From: Cyclobacteriaceae bacterium
GTDB lineage: Bacteria > Bacteroidota > Bacteroidia > Cytophagales > Cyclobacteriaceae
Length of the DNA stretch: 64,000 nt
Assembly (NCBI GenBank): GCA_028285445.1
Contig: JANQPQ010000004.1
Coordinates: 122,672-186,671, forward strand
Direction: 5' to 3'
Position numbers and translations under genes: made by a program. The notes under the pieces are model-generated. The model searched no databases. It was not told the DNA's origin and worked only from the letters and a program-made list of their open reading frames with translations. Positions 43,684 to 51,698 of the stretch are shown piece after piece. Every line of letters starts with the position of its first letter. The stretch's first letter is position 1.

Positions 43684-44718
43684 ATGATCCGTTTCATTGC
43701 ACCCAGTAATATAGATTTTAAGGAAAAGGTCGTAGCATTTGAGCAGCAGTGGCAGCACGGTGTTGAGTCTATCCCACAAAAGACGTCTGGTTCTTCAGGA
43801 GCTCCAAAATCAATAGAAGTTTCGCGTGACCAAATGATCAAAAGTGCCTCTTTGACAATGGGCCACTTAGGGCTTAATAGTGGAACGGCGTTGCTTTGCC
43901 TCAATCCGGATTTTATTGCTGGAAAAATGATGATGATACGGGCCATAGAATATGGAATGGACCTGATGGCCATAGAGCCCGTTTTAGATCCATTTCAATT
44001 TATACCTGATAATCAGCAAATTGATTTCGTAGCCATGGTGCCAATGCAGCTTCAGGCTACGCTCCGAAATCCGATATCCCTTAAGGCTTTTAATAAGGTA
44101 AAGACGGCCATTGTGGGAGGAGCCCCAGTTTCAATTGACCTTGATGAAGCCTGCAGAAACCTGAATCCGACTATTTACGAAACCTTCGGCATGACTGAGA
44201 CCGTAAGCCATATCGCACTTAGGAAATTGGGAGGAGTACAGAAGGAACCTTTTCGAGCTTTTAGGGAAGTTACCTTGGGACAGGACGAAAGGGGCTGTCT
44301 TACAATTCTCTCTCCACTAACAAACAATGAGTTGTTGGTATCCAATGATCTGGTGGAGCTACGAGGTGAAAATGCATTTGAGTGGATTGGCCGATTCGAT
44401 AATGTGATTAACTCTGGTGGTATTAAACTACAAATCGAGACAATAGAGAAAAAAATAAGGCAGATACTCAGAGGCTCAAATCGGCCAGAGAGATTTATAA
44501 TTGCGGGAACAGAGGACCAAAACCTGGGAGAGAAAGTGACCCTGATTCTGGAGGCGCCATCGATATCAAGTGAGACAAAAGAAGAACTTACTATTCTTTT
44601 TGCCGAGTACCTGGATACGTATGAAAGGCCAAAAGAAATATATTACCTAACTGAGTTTGTAGAGACACCCACGGGAAAAATTCAACGGGAAGAGACTATT
44701 TCGCTTTTAGATTTGTAA
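43684..44718 (+). CDS. menE: O-succinylbenzoate--CoA ligase (short form)
   Basis: 344 aa, shorter than the typical MenE (about 450) but the usual Bacteroidota size. The AMP-binding signature is TSGSSGAPKSIEVSRDQM (about 36-53); further GGAPVSIDLDEACR, YETFGMTETVSHIAL, FEWIGRFDNVINSGGIKLQ and the C-terminal Lys in TPTGKIQREE. It activates o-succinylbenzoate with CoA for naphthoate ring closure. The last 23 nt overlap the end of the convergent S24 repressor gene. Confidence 0.92.
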   Translation: MIRFIAPSNIDFKEKVVAFEQQWQHGVESIPQKTSGSSGAPKSIEVSRDQMIKSASLTMGHLGLNSGTALLCLNPDFIAGKMMMIRAIEYGMDLMAIEPVLDPFQFIPDNQQIDFVAMVPMQLQATLRNPISLKAFNKVKTAIVGGAPVSIDLDEACRNLNPTIYETFGMTETVSHIALRKLGGVQKEPFRAFREVTLGQDERGCLTILSPLTNNELLVSNDLVELRGENAFEWIGRFDNVINSGGIKLQIETIEKKIRQILRGSNRPERFIIAGTEDQNLGEKVTLILEAPSISSETKEELTILFAEYLDTYERPKEIYYLTEFVETPTGKIQREETISLLDL

Positions 44719-45490
44719 TCTCTTCTTTCAAATCCATCACGATATTTGTGAGCTCCTGAAGATTTGGGGTCTCCTGATCACCCGGCTCTGGAAATTTCAC
44801 ACTAATAAATGCCTTTGCTTGCCACACTTCTACCACGTCTTCAGCCTCAACTTCATAGGGCGCATAGGCTTTATTGTCTGAAACCAAAAATAGCTTGCCT
44901 TTCTCTTCAACATAATTGAACACTCTCTTGAAGACGATCCCCTCCTTACTTGTTACAAGTATATAAGTGAAGCCATTCTTAACTTCGTCTAAGTTCTCCA
45001 TATATTGGCCAATGATCACTGACCCAGGCTCAACAGGCAACATAGAATCACCCGTTATTTCAAATGCCCGATAGGAACCATTCTGAGGCAGCATAGGCAA
45101 TTGAAATTTGGGCAGATCCTGGATGTATTCCGGATCCGCATAACCATTTAGGTAGCCGGCTGCAGCTTTTTGCGGTACCAGATGAATATTCTCCCGTTCT
45201 TCTTTGTCCACCGTAATCGCCAAAACCTGGAATTTACTCTCACCCGGTTTCATCTTCAGTTTTTCAAACTCAACATCGGTAAGCTTAGATAGATTAGTTC
45301 CGATGAGGTCGTCTACTGGCAAGCCAAAAACTTCACTGATGCGCTTTAGATTTTCAATCCTCGGGTCTGCCCTACCTTCTTCGTAGGCTCCCACCAGGGA
45401 ACGCTTGATTTGCAGTTGATTGGCCAACTCTTCCTGAGTCAACTTATCACGCTTTCGTAAGTACTTGAGATTTTCACTGATTAAGCTCAT
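44696..45490 (-). CDS. XRE-S24 (LexA/CI-like) transcriptional repressor
   Basis: 264 aa. HTH-XRE domain at 5-65 (LTQEELANQLQIKRSLVGAY), then a peptidase S24 domain. The self-cleavage set appears complete: Ala111-Gly112 (KAAAGYLNGY), Ser149 (EITGDSMLPVEPGS) and Lys188 (GIVFKRVFN); the A-to-S and S-to-K spacings (38 and 39) are near those of LexA (35 and 37). LexA-like autocleavage upon RecA activation is therefore possible. It is the last gene of a - strand operon whose promoter overlaps that of dinB, suggesting it represses both. No phage genes are nearby. Confidence 0.88.
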   Translation of the reverse strand: MSLISENLKYLRKRDKLTQEELANQLQIKRSLVGAYEEGRADPRIENLKRISEVFGLPVDDLIGTNLSKLTDVEFEKLKMKPGESKFQVLAITVDKEERENIHLVPQKAAAGYLNGYADPEYIQDLPKFQLPMLPQNGSYRAFEITGDSMLPVEPGSVIIGQYMENLDEVKNGFTYILVTSKEGIVFKRVFNYVEEKGKLFLVSDNKAYAPYEVEAEDVVEVWQAKAFISVKFPEPGDQETPNLQELTNIVMDLKEEITNLKAK

Positions 45491-45507
45491 GACTTAGAAT
45501 TTATGGT

Positions 45508-46293
45508 TTAAAGATCAACATTGCTGGAGGAATTTGTGGTATCCTCTAACTGAAATTCTTCGATCAATTTATTTACGTACTTCCCTCTACTACTATTCTT
45601 TATTTGATAAGGTGCAAATTCACTGGCAACTTGGTTAAATGCCTCGATAGATTTCAGGGCTTCCTCTCGAGCAGTAAGCCTATCGGCCATCTCTGTTTGA
45701 ATTACACTTTTAAGTCGGTTAACAGCAATTTCCTTCGCTACTATTTGCTTCACCGAGGCCTCTTTGGTGCAAATGCCGTAGATGCCATCCAGATAGGCAC
45801 GCCACTCTCTGGCTATTGCCAGGTCAAGCGAATCCTCTTCGAAGCTGCCCTCTTCATTCTGTGCCTCCATATATGCGTATTTTTTATAAAAATTCCCATC
45901 CAGTTCGTCCCTCATCCCTACTTCGAAAATCTCTCGCTCCAATCTTTTTAGGTCATCTACTGGTAATTCCAGGTTCCTAAGCCCTTTTACCTTTTCCACA
46001 AGTGAAAGTGGGAAGTAACGTACTTCTTCTTCAATAAGAGCGGTGTCATTTAGCGGAGACTTAATTTCGATGTGCTTCTTGATAGTATATGAAGGCGCGG
46101 GAATGATCTCATTCCTGATAAGTGTAAGCACGTAATCGGTAGTTACTCCAGCTCTTTTTGCCAACTCGGGCAGAGTGATGAAATTCTCCTCCACATATTG
46201 TAAAGATTGTTTTGCCACGTGGTCTGTCTGGTTAGGTTTAGTCAATGATTCCAATTTTAAAGATCTTGTACCAATCGCTGAGTTCGCGTTCAT
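45508..46293 (-). CDS. Unknown protein with HTH-like N-terminus (possibly DUF6058-like)
   Basis: 261 aa from the ATG at 46293, overlapping the end of the DJ-1/PfpI gene by 56 nt; TTG codons around residues 12-16 would shorten the overlap. The segment VEENFITLPELAKRAGVTTD followed by YVLTLIRNEIIPAPSYTI resembles a MerR/DUF6058-type helix-turn-helix with a substrate-like Pro-Ser-Tyr end. The rest is helical and charged (LEREIFEVGMRDELDGNFYK, EWRAYLDGIYGICTKEASVK). It is 17 nt upstream of the S24 repressor gene. I cannot give a function; DUF6058 membership is a tentative resemblance. Confidence 0.6.
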   Translation of the reverse strand: MNANSAIGTRSLKLESLTKPNQTDHVAKQSLQYVEENFITLPELAKRAGVTTDYVLTLIRNEIIPAPSYTIKKHIEIKSPLNDTALIEEEVRYFPLSLVEKVKGLRNLELPVDDLKRLEREIFEVGMRDELDGNFYKKYAYMEAQNEEGSFEEDSLDLAIAREWRAYLDGIYGICTKEASVKQIVAKEIAVNRLKSVIQTEMADRLTAREEALKSIEAFNQVASEFAPYQIKNSSRGKYVNKLIEEFQLEDTTNSSSNVDL

Positions 46294-46807
46294 TATAAAT
46301 TTCCAATGCCTTCAAAATATTGAAGGCAAAATCGACGCTTGCCGTGCCATTTGCAGTAATAATGCCGGCATCCCAAACACAAGATTGGTTGATATAGAAG
46401 CTATCGCCGCTGTAGCCTGTAGCAAACTGCTTCAGATATTTCAACCCATTGCTGGTATGAATAACGTTGTTGAGGAGGCCTAATCTCGCAAGGTAATATG
46501 TGGCCCCACAGATAGCGGCCACCAATTTTTGGTGATCTATAAACTGCTGTACAATAACCGCCAGTCCATCGGGGTCTGTACCTTCCCACATATCGCCACC
46601 AGGCAGTAAAAGCAGATTACTTTGGTCAATATCAATCTCCGAAAGAGACAGGTGCGGTTTAATGCTGAGGCCTCCTTGCGAAGTAACTTCCTGTCCATCT
46701 TTGGTAACAGTTTGAATTACATGAGGCTCGCTGGTATTTATTTCTGCTGCCGCGAGAGCAGGCTCCCAGTCAGCAAAACCATCAAAAAGGTAGAGATAGG
46801 CTATCAT
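46238..46807 (-). CDS. DJ-1/PfpI family protein
   Basis: 189 aa. The class I glutaminase-like fold is recognisable: YLYLFDGFADWEPALAAAEI with Glu15, LLLLPGGDMWEG, and the nucleophile elbow AAICGATYYLARLGLL (Cys about 99). Family members include deglycase/chaperone and ThiJ-like proteins; this one is closest to the GATase1-like group used as putative peptidase or amidase. It starts within the stop of the upstream 102-aa gene (ATGA) and ends inside the next gene, giving a tightly packed operon. Confidence 0.88.
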   Translation of the reverse strand: MIAYLYLFDGFADWEPALAAAEINTSEPHVIQTVTKDGQEVTSQGGLSIKPHLSLSEIDIDQSNLLLLPGGDMWEGTDPDGLAVIVQQFIDHQKLVAAICGATYYLARLGLLNNVIHTSNGLKYLKQFATGYSGDSFYINQSCVWDAGIITANGTASVDFAFNILKALEIYNERELSDWYKIFKIGIID

Positions 46808-47112
46808 CCGGCCTTCCGTTCGTGGTTGATACTATCATCAAAGATGAAGAAGTCGTTTTCATTGCGTCGACTTGCTCCCATGGAGTAGAGGTGACCATGA
46901 TAGTAAAGGTCTTTTTCCTGCATTTTATTCACCTGAGTGAAAATGCGCTCAACTACTTCCCTAAGACTTGTCTTAGGTTCTGTCAGCACATAGCCATGCA
47001 TTTTATCTGCATCGCCATCACTTACTTGAAATTTAACCTGGTACTTTCCTGAGTAGAGCTTCTTGCTGCTAAGCTTAAGCTTGAAGTTTAAATCTGATGT
47101 GTCTAAAGTCAT
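46804..47112 (-). CDS. Uncharacterised 102-aa protein
   Basis: No recognised family. The N-terminal half is beta-like (FKLKLSSKKLYSGKYQVKFQ); the rest is charged with TSLREVVERIFTQVNKM and a polar C-terminus (FFIFDDSINHERKAG). No Cys, no signal peptide and no TM. It is the first gene of the operon divergent from dinB, 52 nt after the predicted transcript start, and its stop overlaps the DJ-1/PfpI start. Confidence 0.7.
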   Translation of the reverse strand: MTLDTSDLNFKLKLSSKKLYSGKYQVKFQVSDGDADKMHGYVLTEPKTSLREVVERIFTQVNKMQEKDLYYHGHLYSMGASRRNENDFFIFDDSINHERKAG

Positions 47113-47162
47113 TCTTCGCGGATCTAAAAGTGAAAAATTACTTGCTATTATAGTTAGTATTG

Positions 47163-47193
47163 TTTGCTAGTAAATTTAGTATTTGTATTTTTA
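47163..47193 (+). promoter_or_regulatory. Candidate dinB promoter
   Basis: TTTG (47163-47166), 19 nt, TATTTTTA (47186-47193): one mismatch from the Bacteroidetes consensus. It would start transcripts about 36 nt before the dinB ATG and overlaps the opposing operon promoter. Confidence 0.5.
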
Positions 47194-47201
47194 TCTCCCA
47201 A
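47171..47201 (-). promoter_or_regulatory. Candidate promoter of the S24 repressor operon
   Basis: On the - strand TTG (47201-47199), 20 nt, TAAATTTA (47178-47171), near consensus. It faces the dinB promoter in the same 40 bp. Confidence 0.45.
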
Positions 47202-47235
47202 CATTTTACTAAATATTTTAGCAAAAATCTCCTCA

Positions 47236-48435
47236 ATGATTAAGCCGGTAACACATAGATCTATCATACATTTTGATTTAGATGCTTTTTATGTGTCGGT
47301 TGAATTATTGCGTAATCCGCAGCTAAAAGGCCTTCCACTAGCCATAGGGGCCAATAGTCGAAGGGGTGTAGTGGCCTCATGTAGCTATGAAGCACGCAAG
47401 TTTGGTATTCATGCTGCCATGCCCATGATGCTGGCCAAACAGCTTTGCCCTGATCTACTGGTTGTCTCCGGAGATATGGATGCCTATAGTCAGTTTTCAA
47501 AAGCTGTATCTGAAATTATTGGTGAAGCTTCGCCGGTTTTTGAAAAAGCCTCTATCGATGAGTTCTATATAGACATCACAGGTATGGACACCTACTTTGG
47601 CTCCTATCGTTGGGCTGGAGAACTGCGGCAAAAGATCATGAAGGAAACTGAATTGCCTATTTCAATGGGACTTTCAGTAAACAAGTTGGTTTCTAAAGTT
47701 GCTACCAATGAAAGCAAACCTAATGGACAGCATTATGTAAAGAACGGTGTTGAGCGCGATTTTCTCGCTCCCCTTCCAATCCAGAAAATTCCCATGATTG
47801 GAGATAAAACCACCCAGTTTCTGGTTGATATGGGAATTAAAACTGTACGCACTTTGCGCGAAATGCCTCTTCGCATGCTGCAAAGTGCATTCGGAAAAGT
47901 GGGCACCGGCCTTTGGCAAAAAGCCAACGCTATCGATAACTCTCCGGTAATTCCCTACACTGATCGTAAGTCAATTTCTACTGAATGTACTTTCGACCAA
48001 GACACTATCGACACTAAGAAACTGAAAACCATTTTGGTAGCCATGATTGAGAAATTAGGCTATCAATTAAGGGCTGATAATAAACTCACCGCTTGCATTG
48101 CGGTGAAGATCCGTTACTCAAACTTCGATACGCATTCTAAGCAAAAGCAGATTCCCTATACCTCATCCGATCAGTTTCTAATTGCCACAGCCATGGACTT
48201 GTTCGATCAACTTTATTCCAGGAGAATGCTCTTGAGATTAGTGGGCATACGATTCAGCAAACTGGTGCCTGGGAATTATCAGATCAGGCTCTTTGAAGAT
48301 ACCGAAGAGCAAATAAAACTGCTCAGTGCTATGGATCATATCAAAGGGAAGTATGGCCCGGAGTCGGTTGTGCGCGCTAACACCATGGATTTGAGCAGCA
48401 GGATTAGAATGGAGCACCATGTATTTCATGGGTAA
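47236..48435 (+). CDS. dinB: DNA polymerase IV
   Basis: 399 aa from the ATG at 47236; 24 upstream codons lie over the promoter region and were rejected. Y-family motifs: IIHFDLDAFYVSVELLRNP, VVASCSYEARKFGIHAAMP, and SIDEFYIDITG with the catalytic SIDE motif; the little finger begins around SISTECTFDQDT. No clamp-binding Q-motif stands out at the C-terminus (HHVFHG). It performs translesion synthesis. The divergent S24 repressor operon probably controls it. Confidence 0.95.
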   Translation: MIKPVTHRSIIHFDLDAFYVSVELLRNPQLKGLPLAIGANSRRGVVASCSYEARKFGIHAAMPMMLAKQLCPDLLVVSGDMDAYSQFSKAVSEIIGEASPVFEKASIDEFYIDITGMDTYFGSYRWAGELRQKIMKETELPISMGLSVNKLVSKVATNESKPNGQHYVKNGVERDFLAPLPIQKIPMIGDKTTQFLVDMGIKTVRTLREMPLRMLQSAFGKVGTGLWQKANAIDNSPVIPYTDRKSISTECTFDQDTIDTKKLKTILVAMIEKLGYQLRADNKLTACIAVKIRYSNFDTHSKQKQIPYTSSDQFLIATAMDLFDQLYSRRMLLRLVGIRFSKLVPGNYQIRLFEDTEEQIKLLSAMDHIKGKYGPESVVRANTMDLSSRIRMEHHVFHG

Positions 48436-48445
48436 CTATTTCAGT

Positions 48446-48600
48446 TGTGAGTTTTGAATTATGAATTGTGAGTGATGGTTTGTCAGAACACTCAAACAGA
48501 TCCTGAAATAAATTCAGGATGACAGTTGGAAGGAGTTTCGGAGCAAGAAAAAAGCCACCCACCTCCTCCAAAATTCAAAACTCACAATTCATAATTAAGA
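48446..48600. repeat. Composite intergenic inverted repeat
   Basis: AATTATGAATTGTGAGT (48457-48473) is found inverted at 48580-48596 (17/17). GTGAGTTTTGAATT (48447-48460) is found inverted at 48572-48585 (14/14). Between them is ATCCTGAA/TTCAGGAT (48500-48507 and 48513-48520) followed by GATGACAGTTGGAAGGA, a type of repeat common between Bacteroidota genes. The right arm ends at the dnaE-like start codon. Confidence 0.75.
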
Positions 48601-48601
48601 A

Positions 48602-51580
48602 ATGTACCTCAATTGCCACACATATTTCAGCTTCAAGTACGGAACGCTTTCCGTCGACAGCCTCTTTAGAGAAGCGTATCGCTGTGGTGTGCAAAAACTG
48701 GTACTTACTGATATCAACAACACTTGCGGCTATATCGAGATGATTCGTATCTGCAAGGAACGCAAGCTCGAGTACCCGCTGGAGATTGCCCTTGGTATCG
48801 AATTTCGTAGAGACGAAAAACCGCTGTATATAGCCATCGCCCGCAACAATGAGGGCTTCGAAGAGATCAATGCCTATCTCTCTTATCACAACAATACTGA
48901 GCTCCCCCTCCTATCGCGCGCTCCTGAGTTTAACAATGTGTATATAATCTATCCCTGGGGTAGTCAGCCTGCCGAAATTCTTCGACCTTATGAATTCATT
49001 GGTGTTCGACTGCAGGAAATCAATAAGATCATCACGTCACCATACCAGGAATATCTGCACAAACTGGTGGTGCATCATCCGGTAACTTTTAAAGACAAAA
49101 CCAGCTATAATGTTCACAGGCTGCTGCGGGCTATTGATCAAAATACTATTCTCAGCAAACTTGAAGAAGAATCACAAGCCAATCGCAATGAGGTGATGAT
49201 ACCACCGGGGCAGCTCAAGCATTATTATGAGCAATACCCACAAATCATTGCTAATACTGAACAGATTCTCAACGATTGTCATTTCCACCTCGATTTTCAA
49301 TCTGAAAAAAATAAGATAAACCTTAACGGCAGTAAAGTACAAGACTTAGCAAAGTTGCGCGATCTGGCGTGGAGAGGATTTCCTGAACGCTATAAGGCCA
49401 CTGACGAAGAAGCCAAAAGACGCCTGGAAAAGGAACTCGAAGTAATTTCCAACAAGGGCTTTGAGTCATACTACCTCATCACCAATGAGATCGTGCAATT
49501 TGCTAAGCACAAAAACTTCGAGCATGTGGGGCGCGGCAGCGGCGCCAACAGCATCGTGGCCTATTGCCTCGGCCTAACCAATGTAGATCCCATCGAGCTC
49601 GATCTCTATTTCGAACGCTTCCTCAATCCAGAACGCAGCTCGCCGCCCGATTTCGATATTGACTTTTCCTGGAAAGATCGCGATGAGGTAACAAAGTTCA
49701 TCTTTGATCAATATGGAACCAAACACACAGCCTTGCTCGCTACGCACACCACTTATAAAGGGCGCTCAATCTTGCGCGAGTTGGGAAAAGTTTTCGGCCT
49801 ACCTAAAGCAGAAATCGACAACATCGTAGAGTATCCGCAGCAGTATCGCTACCAAGATCATATCACTAAACTAATTTTTCAGTATGCTGAAGTGATGCTG
49901 AAAATGCCAGCTAACCTTTCTATCCATGCTGGTGGGGTGCTCATTACTGAAAAGCCAATTTACGCATACACAGCCACCAATCTTCCGCCCAAAGGTTTCC
50001 CAACCAGTCATTTTGAAATGCACAATGCTGAAGATATCAATATTTATAAGTTCGATATTCTTAGTCAGCGTGGACTGGGACACATTAAAGATGCGGTGGC
50101 TCTTGCTGAAAAGAACCAGGGCAAAAAAGTAGATATTACCCAGTTTCGAAAATTCAAGAAGGATACTAAGATCAGGAAGCTGTTGAGCAAGGGGCATACT
50201 ATGGGTTGCTTTTATGTGGAGTCGCCTGCTATGCGCATGCTGCTGGGTAAACTCTCCTGCCAGGATTATATCACTTTGGTGGCAGCCAGCTCTATCATCA
50301 GGCCTGGTGTAGCGCGCTCCGGCATGATGCGCGCCTATATCTACCGTCATCATCATCCGGATGATTATGAAGCTATCCACCCAAAAATGGATGAGCTGAT
50401 GAAGGAAACCTATGGGGTGATGGTTTACCAGGAAGATGTAATTAAAGTGGCGCACCACTTTGCAAAACTCAGCTTAGCCGAAGCTGATGTCTTGCGCCGC
50501 GGTATGTCAGGCAAGTTTCGTTCTAGGGCCGAGTTTAAAAGAGTAGAGCAGAAGTTTATGGAAAACTGCACTGTCGAAGGCTACCCGCCTGAAGTAACAG
50601 CCCGGGTTTGGTACGAGATCGAAAGCTTTTCGGGATACTCATTCTCAAAGGGGCACTCGGCCAGCTATGCTGTAGAGAGTTACCAAAGTCTTTATCTCAA
50701 AGCACACTTTCCACTGGAGTTTATGGTGGGCGTTATCAACAACTTCGGCGGCTTCTATAAAACCGAATTTTACTTTCATGAAGCGCGCATGAATGGCGCC
50801 AAGGTAGAAGCGCCTTGCGTAAACATGAGCGATTACACCACCAACATTTATGATAGCACCATTTATATGGGCTTCATCCACCTTAAAAGTTTGGAATCTA
50901 AGATTGGGGCCTTAATTCCGGAAGAACGAGCAATTAATGGCGCCTATAAGAACATCGATAACTTCATTCGCAGAGTGCCGATTAGCCTGGAGCAGATCTG
51001 CCTGCTTATTAAAGTGGGGGCTTTCCGTTTTACAGGCAAAAGCAAACGCGAGCTACTTTGGGATGCCCACCTCTATTTCGGAAAAATTCAGAAGAAGAAT
51101 TATGTTGAATCTACCGCCGACCTTTTTGAAACCGAGCCGCTAAACTTTGAGCTACCTCCGTTAGAGCGTCACCCACATGAAGATGCTTTTGATGAACTGG
51201 AGTTGCTCGGTTTCCCACTTTGTGATCCATTCTTATTATTGAAAACCGAAGATCAGGGCAACATCAAGGCTAAAGAATTGATGAAGAAGCTGAACAAGAA
51301 AGTAGAGATTGTCGGCTACCTGGTAACCACCAAGAACACCGCCACAAAAGATGGCCTGCCCATGCACTTCGGCACTTTCTACGACAACGAAGGAATGGTT
51401 TTCGACACCACCCATTTTCCGAATGTTGCAAAGCGGTTCCCCTTTCGAGGTAAAGGTTTTTACCGCTTACGCGGGAAGGTAGTGGAAGATTTTGGCTATC
51501 CTATGATTGAAATCAACTGGATGGATAAAGAGCCTATGATTAGTCCCGAAGAGATACCTAGTGTGCGGTTGAAAGGGTGA
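48602..51580 (+). CDS. Short DnaE-type DNA polymerase III alpha (error-prone-like)
   Basis: 992 aa, shorter than replicative DnaE (about 1160-1450 in Bacteroidota) and in the range of DnaE2-type polymerases. The catalytic palm has PDFDIDF at 349-355 (D352, D354), with VGRGSGANSIVAYCLGL, SIHAGGVLITEKP and GRSGMSGKFRSR-like FRSRAEF. The PHP part is degraded: LNCH in place of LHCH and LTDIN in place of LTDHx, so metal binding and exonuclease function look lost. A C-terminal OB-fold-like part (VEIVGYLVTTKNTATKDG, HFGTFYDNEGMVFD) follows. Together with dinB it probably forms a damage-tolerance pair. Codons look GC-richer than the neighbours. Confidence 0.92.
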   Translation: MYLNCHTYFSFKYGTLSVDSLFREAYRCGVQKLVLTDINNTCGYIEMIRICKERKLEYPLEIALGIEFRRDEKPLYIAIARNNEGFEEINAYLSYHNNTELPLLSRAPEFNNVYIIYPWGSQPAEILRPYEFIGVRLQEINKIITSPYQEYLHKLVVHHPVTFKDKTSYNVHRLLRAIDQNTILSKLEEESQANRNEVMIPPGQLKHYYEQYPQIIANTEQILNDCHFHLDFQSEKNKINLNGSKVQDLAKLRDLAWRGFPERYKATDEEAKRRLEKELEVISNKGFESYYLITNEIVQFAKHKNFEHVGRGSGANSIVAYCLGLTNVDPIELDLYFERFLNPERSSPPDFDIDFSWKDRDEVTKFIFDQYGTKHTALLATHTTYKGRSILRELGKVFGLPKAEIDNIVEYPQQYRYQDHITKLIFQYAEVMLKMPANLSIHAGGVLITEKPIYAYTATNLPPKGFPTSHFEMHNAEDINIYKFDILSQRGLGHIKDAVALAEKNQGKKVDITQFRKFKKDTKIRKLLSKGHTMGCFYVESPAMRMLLGKLSCQDYITLVAASSIIRPGVARSGMMRAYIYRHHHPDDYEAIHPKMDELMKETYGVMVYQEDVIKVAHHFAKLSLAEADVLRRGMSGKFRSRAEFKRVEQKFMENCTVEGYPPEVTARVWYEIESFSGYSFSKGHSASYAVESYQSLYLKAHFPLEFMVGVINNFGGFYKTEFYFHEARMNGAKVEAPCVNMSDYTTNIYDSTIYMGFIHLKSLESKIGALIPEERAINGAYKNIDNFIRRVPISLEQICLLIKVGAFRFTGKSKRELLWDAHLYFGKIQKKNYVESTADLFETEPLNFELPPLERHPHEDAFDELELLGFPLCDPFLLLKTEDQGNIKAKELMKKLNKKVEIVGYLVTTKNTATKDGLPMHFGTFYDNEGMVFDTTHFPNVAKRFPFRGKGFYRLRGKVVEDFGYPMIEINWMDKEPMISPEEIPSVRLKG

Positions 51581-51651
51581 AGTTTACACAAAATTTCGAG
51601 TGCGGTTCCATAAACCTCTTCACTATTTTATTAATAACTGTACTTATAGTT

Positions 51652-51698
51652 ATAATTAATATAATTTTATCCATTTAAAATAGAATTATATTAATTAT
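51652..51698 (+). promoter_or_regulatory. AT-rich hairpin covering the start codon
   Basis: ATAATTAATATAATT (51652-51666) is perfectly complementary to AATTATATTAATTAT (51684-51698); three more inner pairs follow a G-U. The arm includes the first two bases of the ATG at 51697. In RNA this would close the start region with a weak, AU-only stem. Confidence 0.6.

Larger units (their letters stand above)
47155..47214. promoter_or_regulatory. TAGTA/TACTA boxes, candidate operator cluster
   Basis: TAGTA occurs at 47156-47160, 47168-47172 and 47177-47181, with the inverted form TACTA at 47207-47211. ATTTAGTA (47174-47181) and TACTAAAT (47207-47214) are perfect 8-bp inverted arms that bracket both -7 elements. 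Likely binding sites of the XRE-S24 repressor (inference). Confidence 0.45.

Noticed and set aside
44696-45490. S24 repressor as a prophage repressor
   Set aside because: No integrase, Cro, terminase, capsid or other phage gene in the window; dinB is the divergent partner.
47164-47235. 24-codon extension of dinB
   Set aside because: Overlies two promoter elements and TAGTA boxes; hydrophobic text without family match.
49871-50458. 195-codon frame opposite the dnaE-like gene
   Set aside because: Antisense shadow; no start context or recognised domain.
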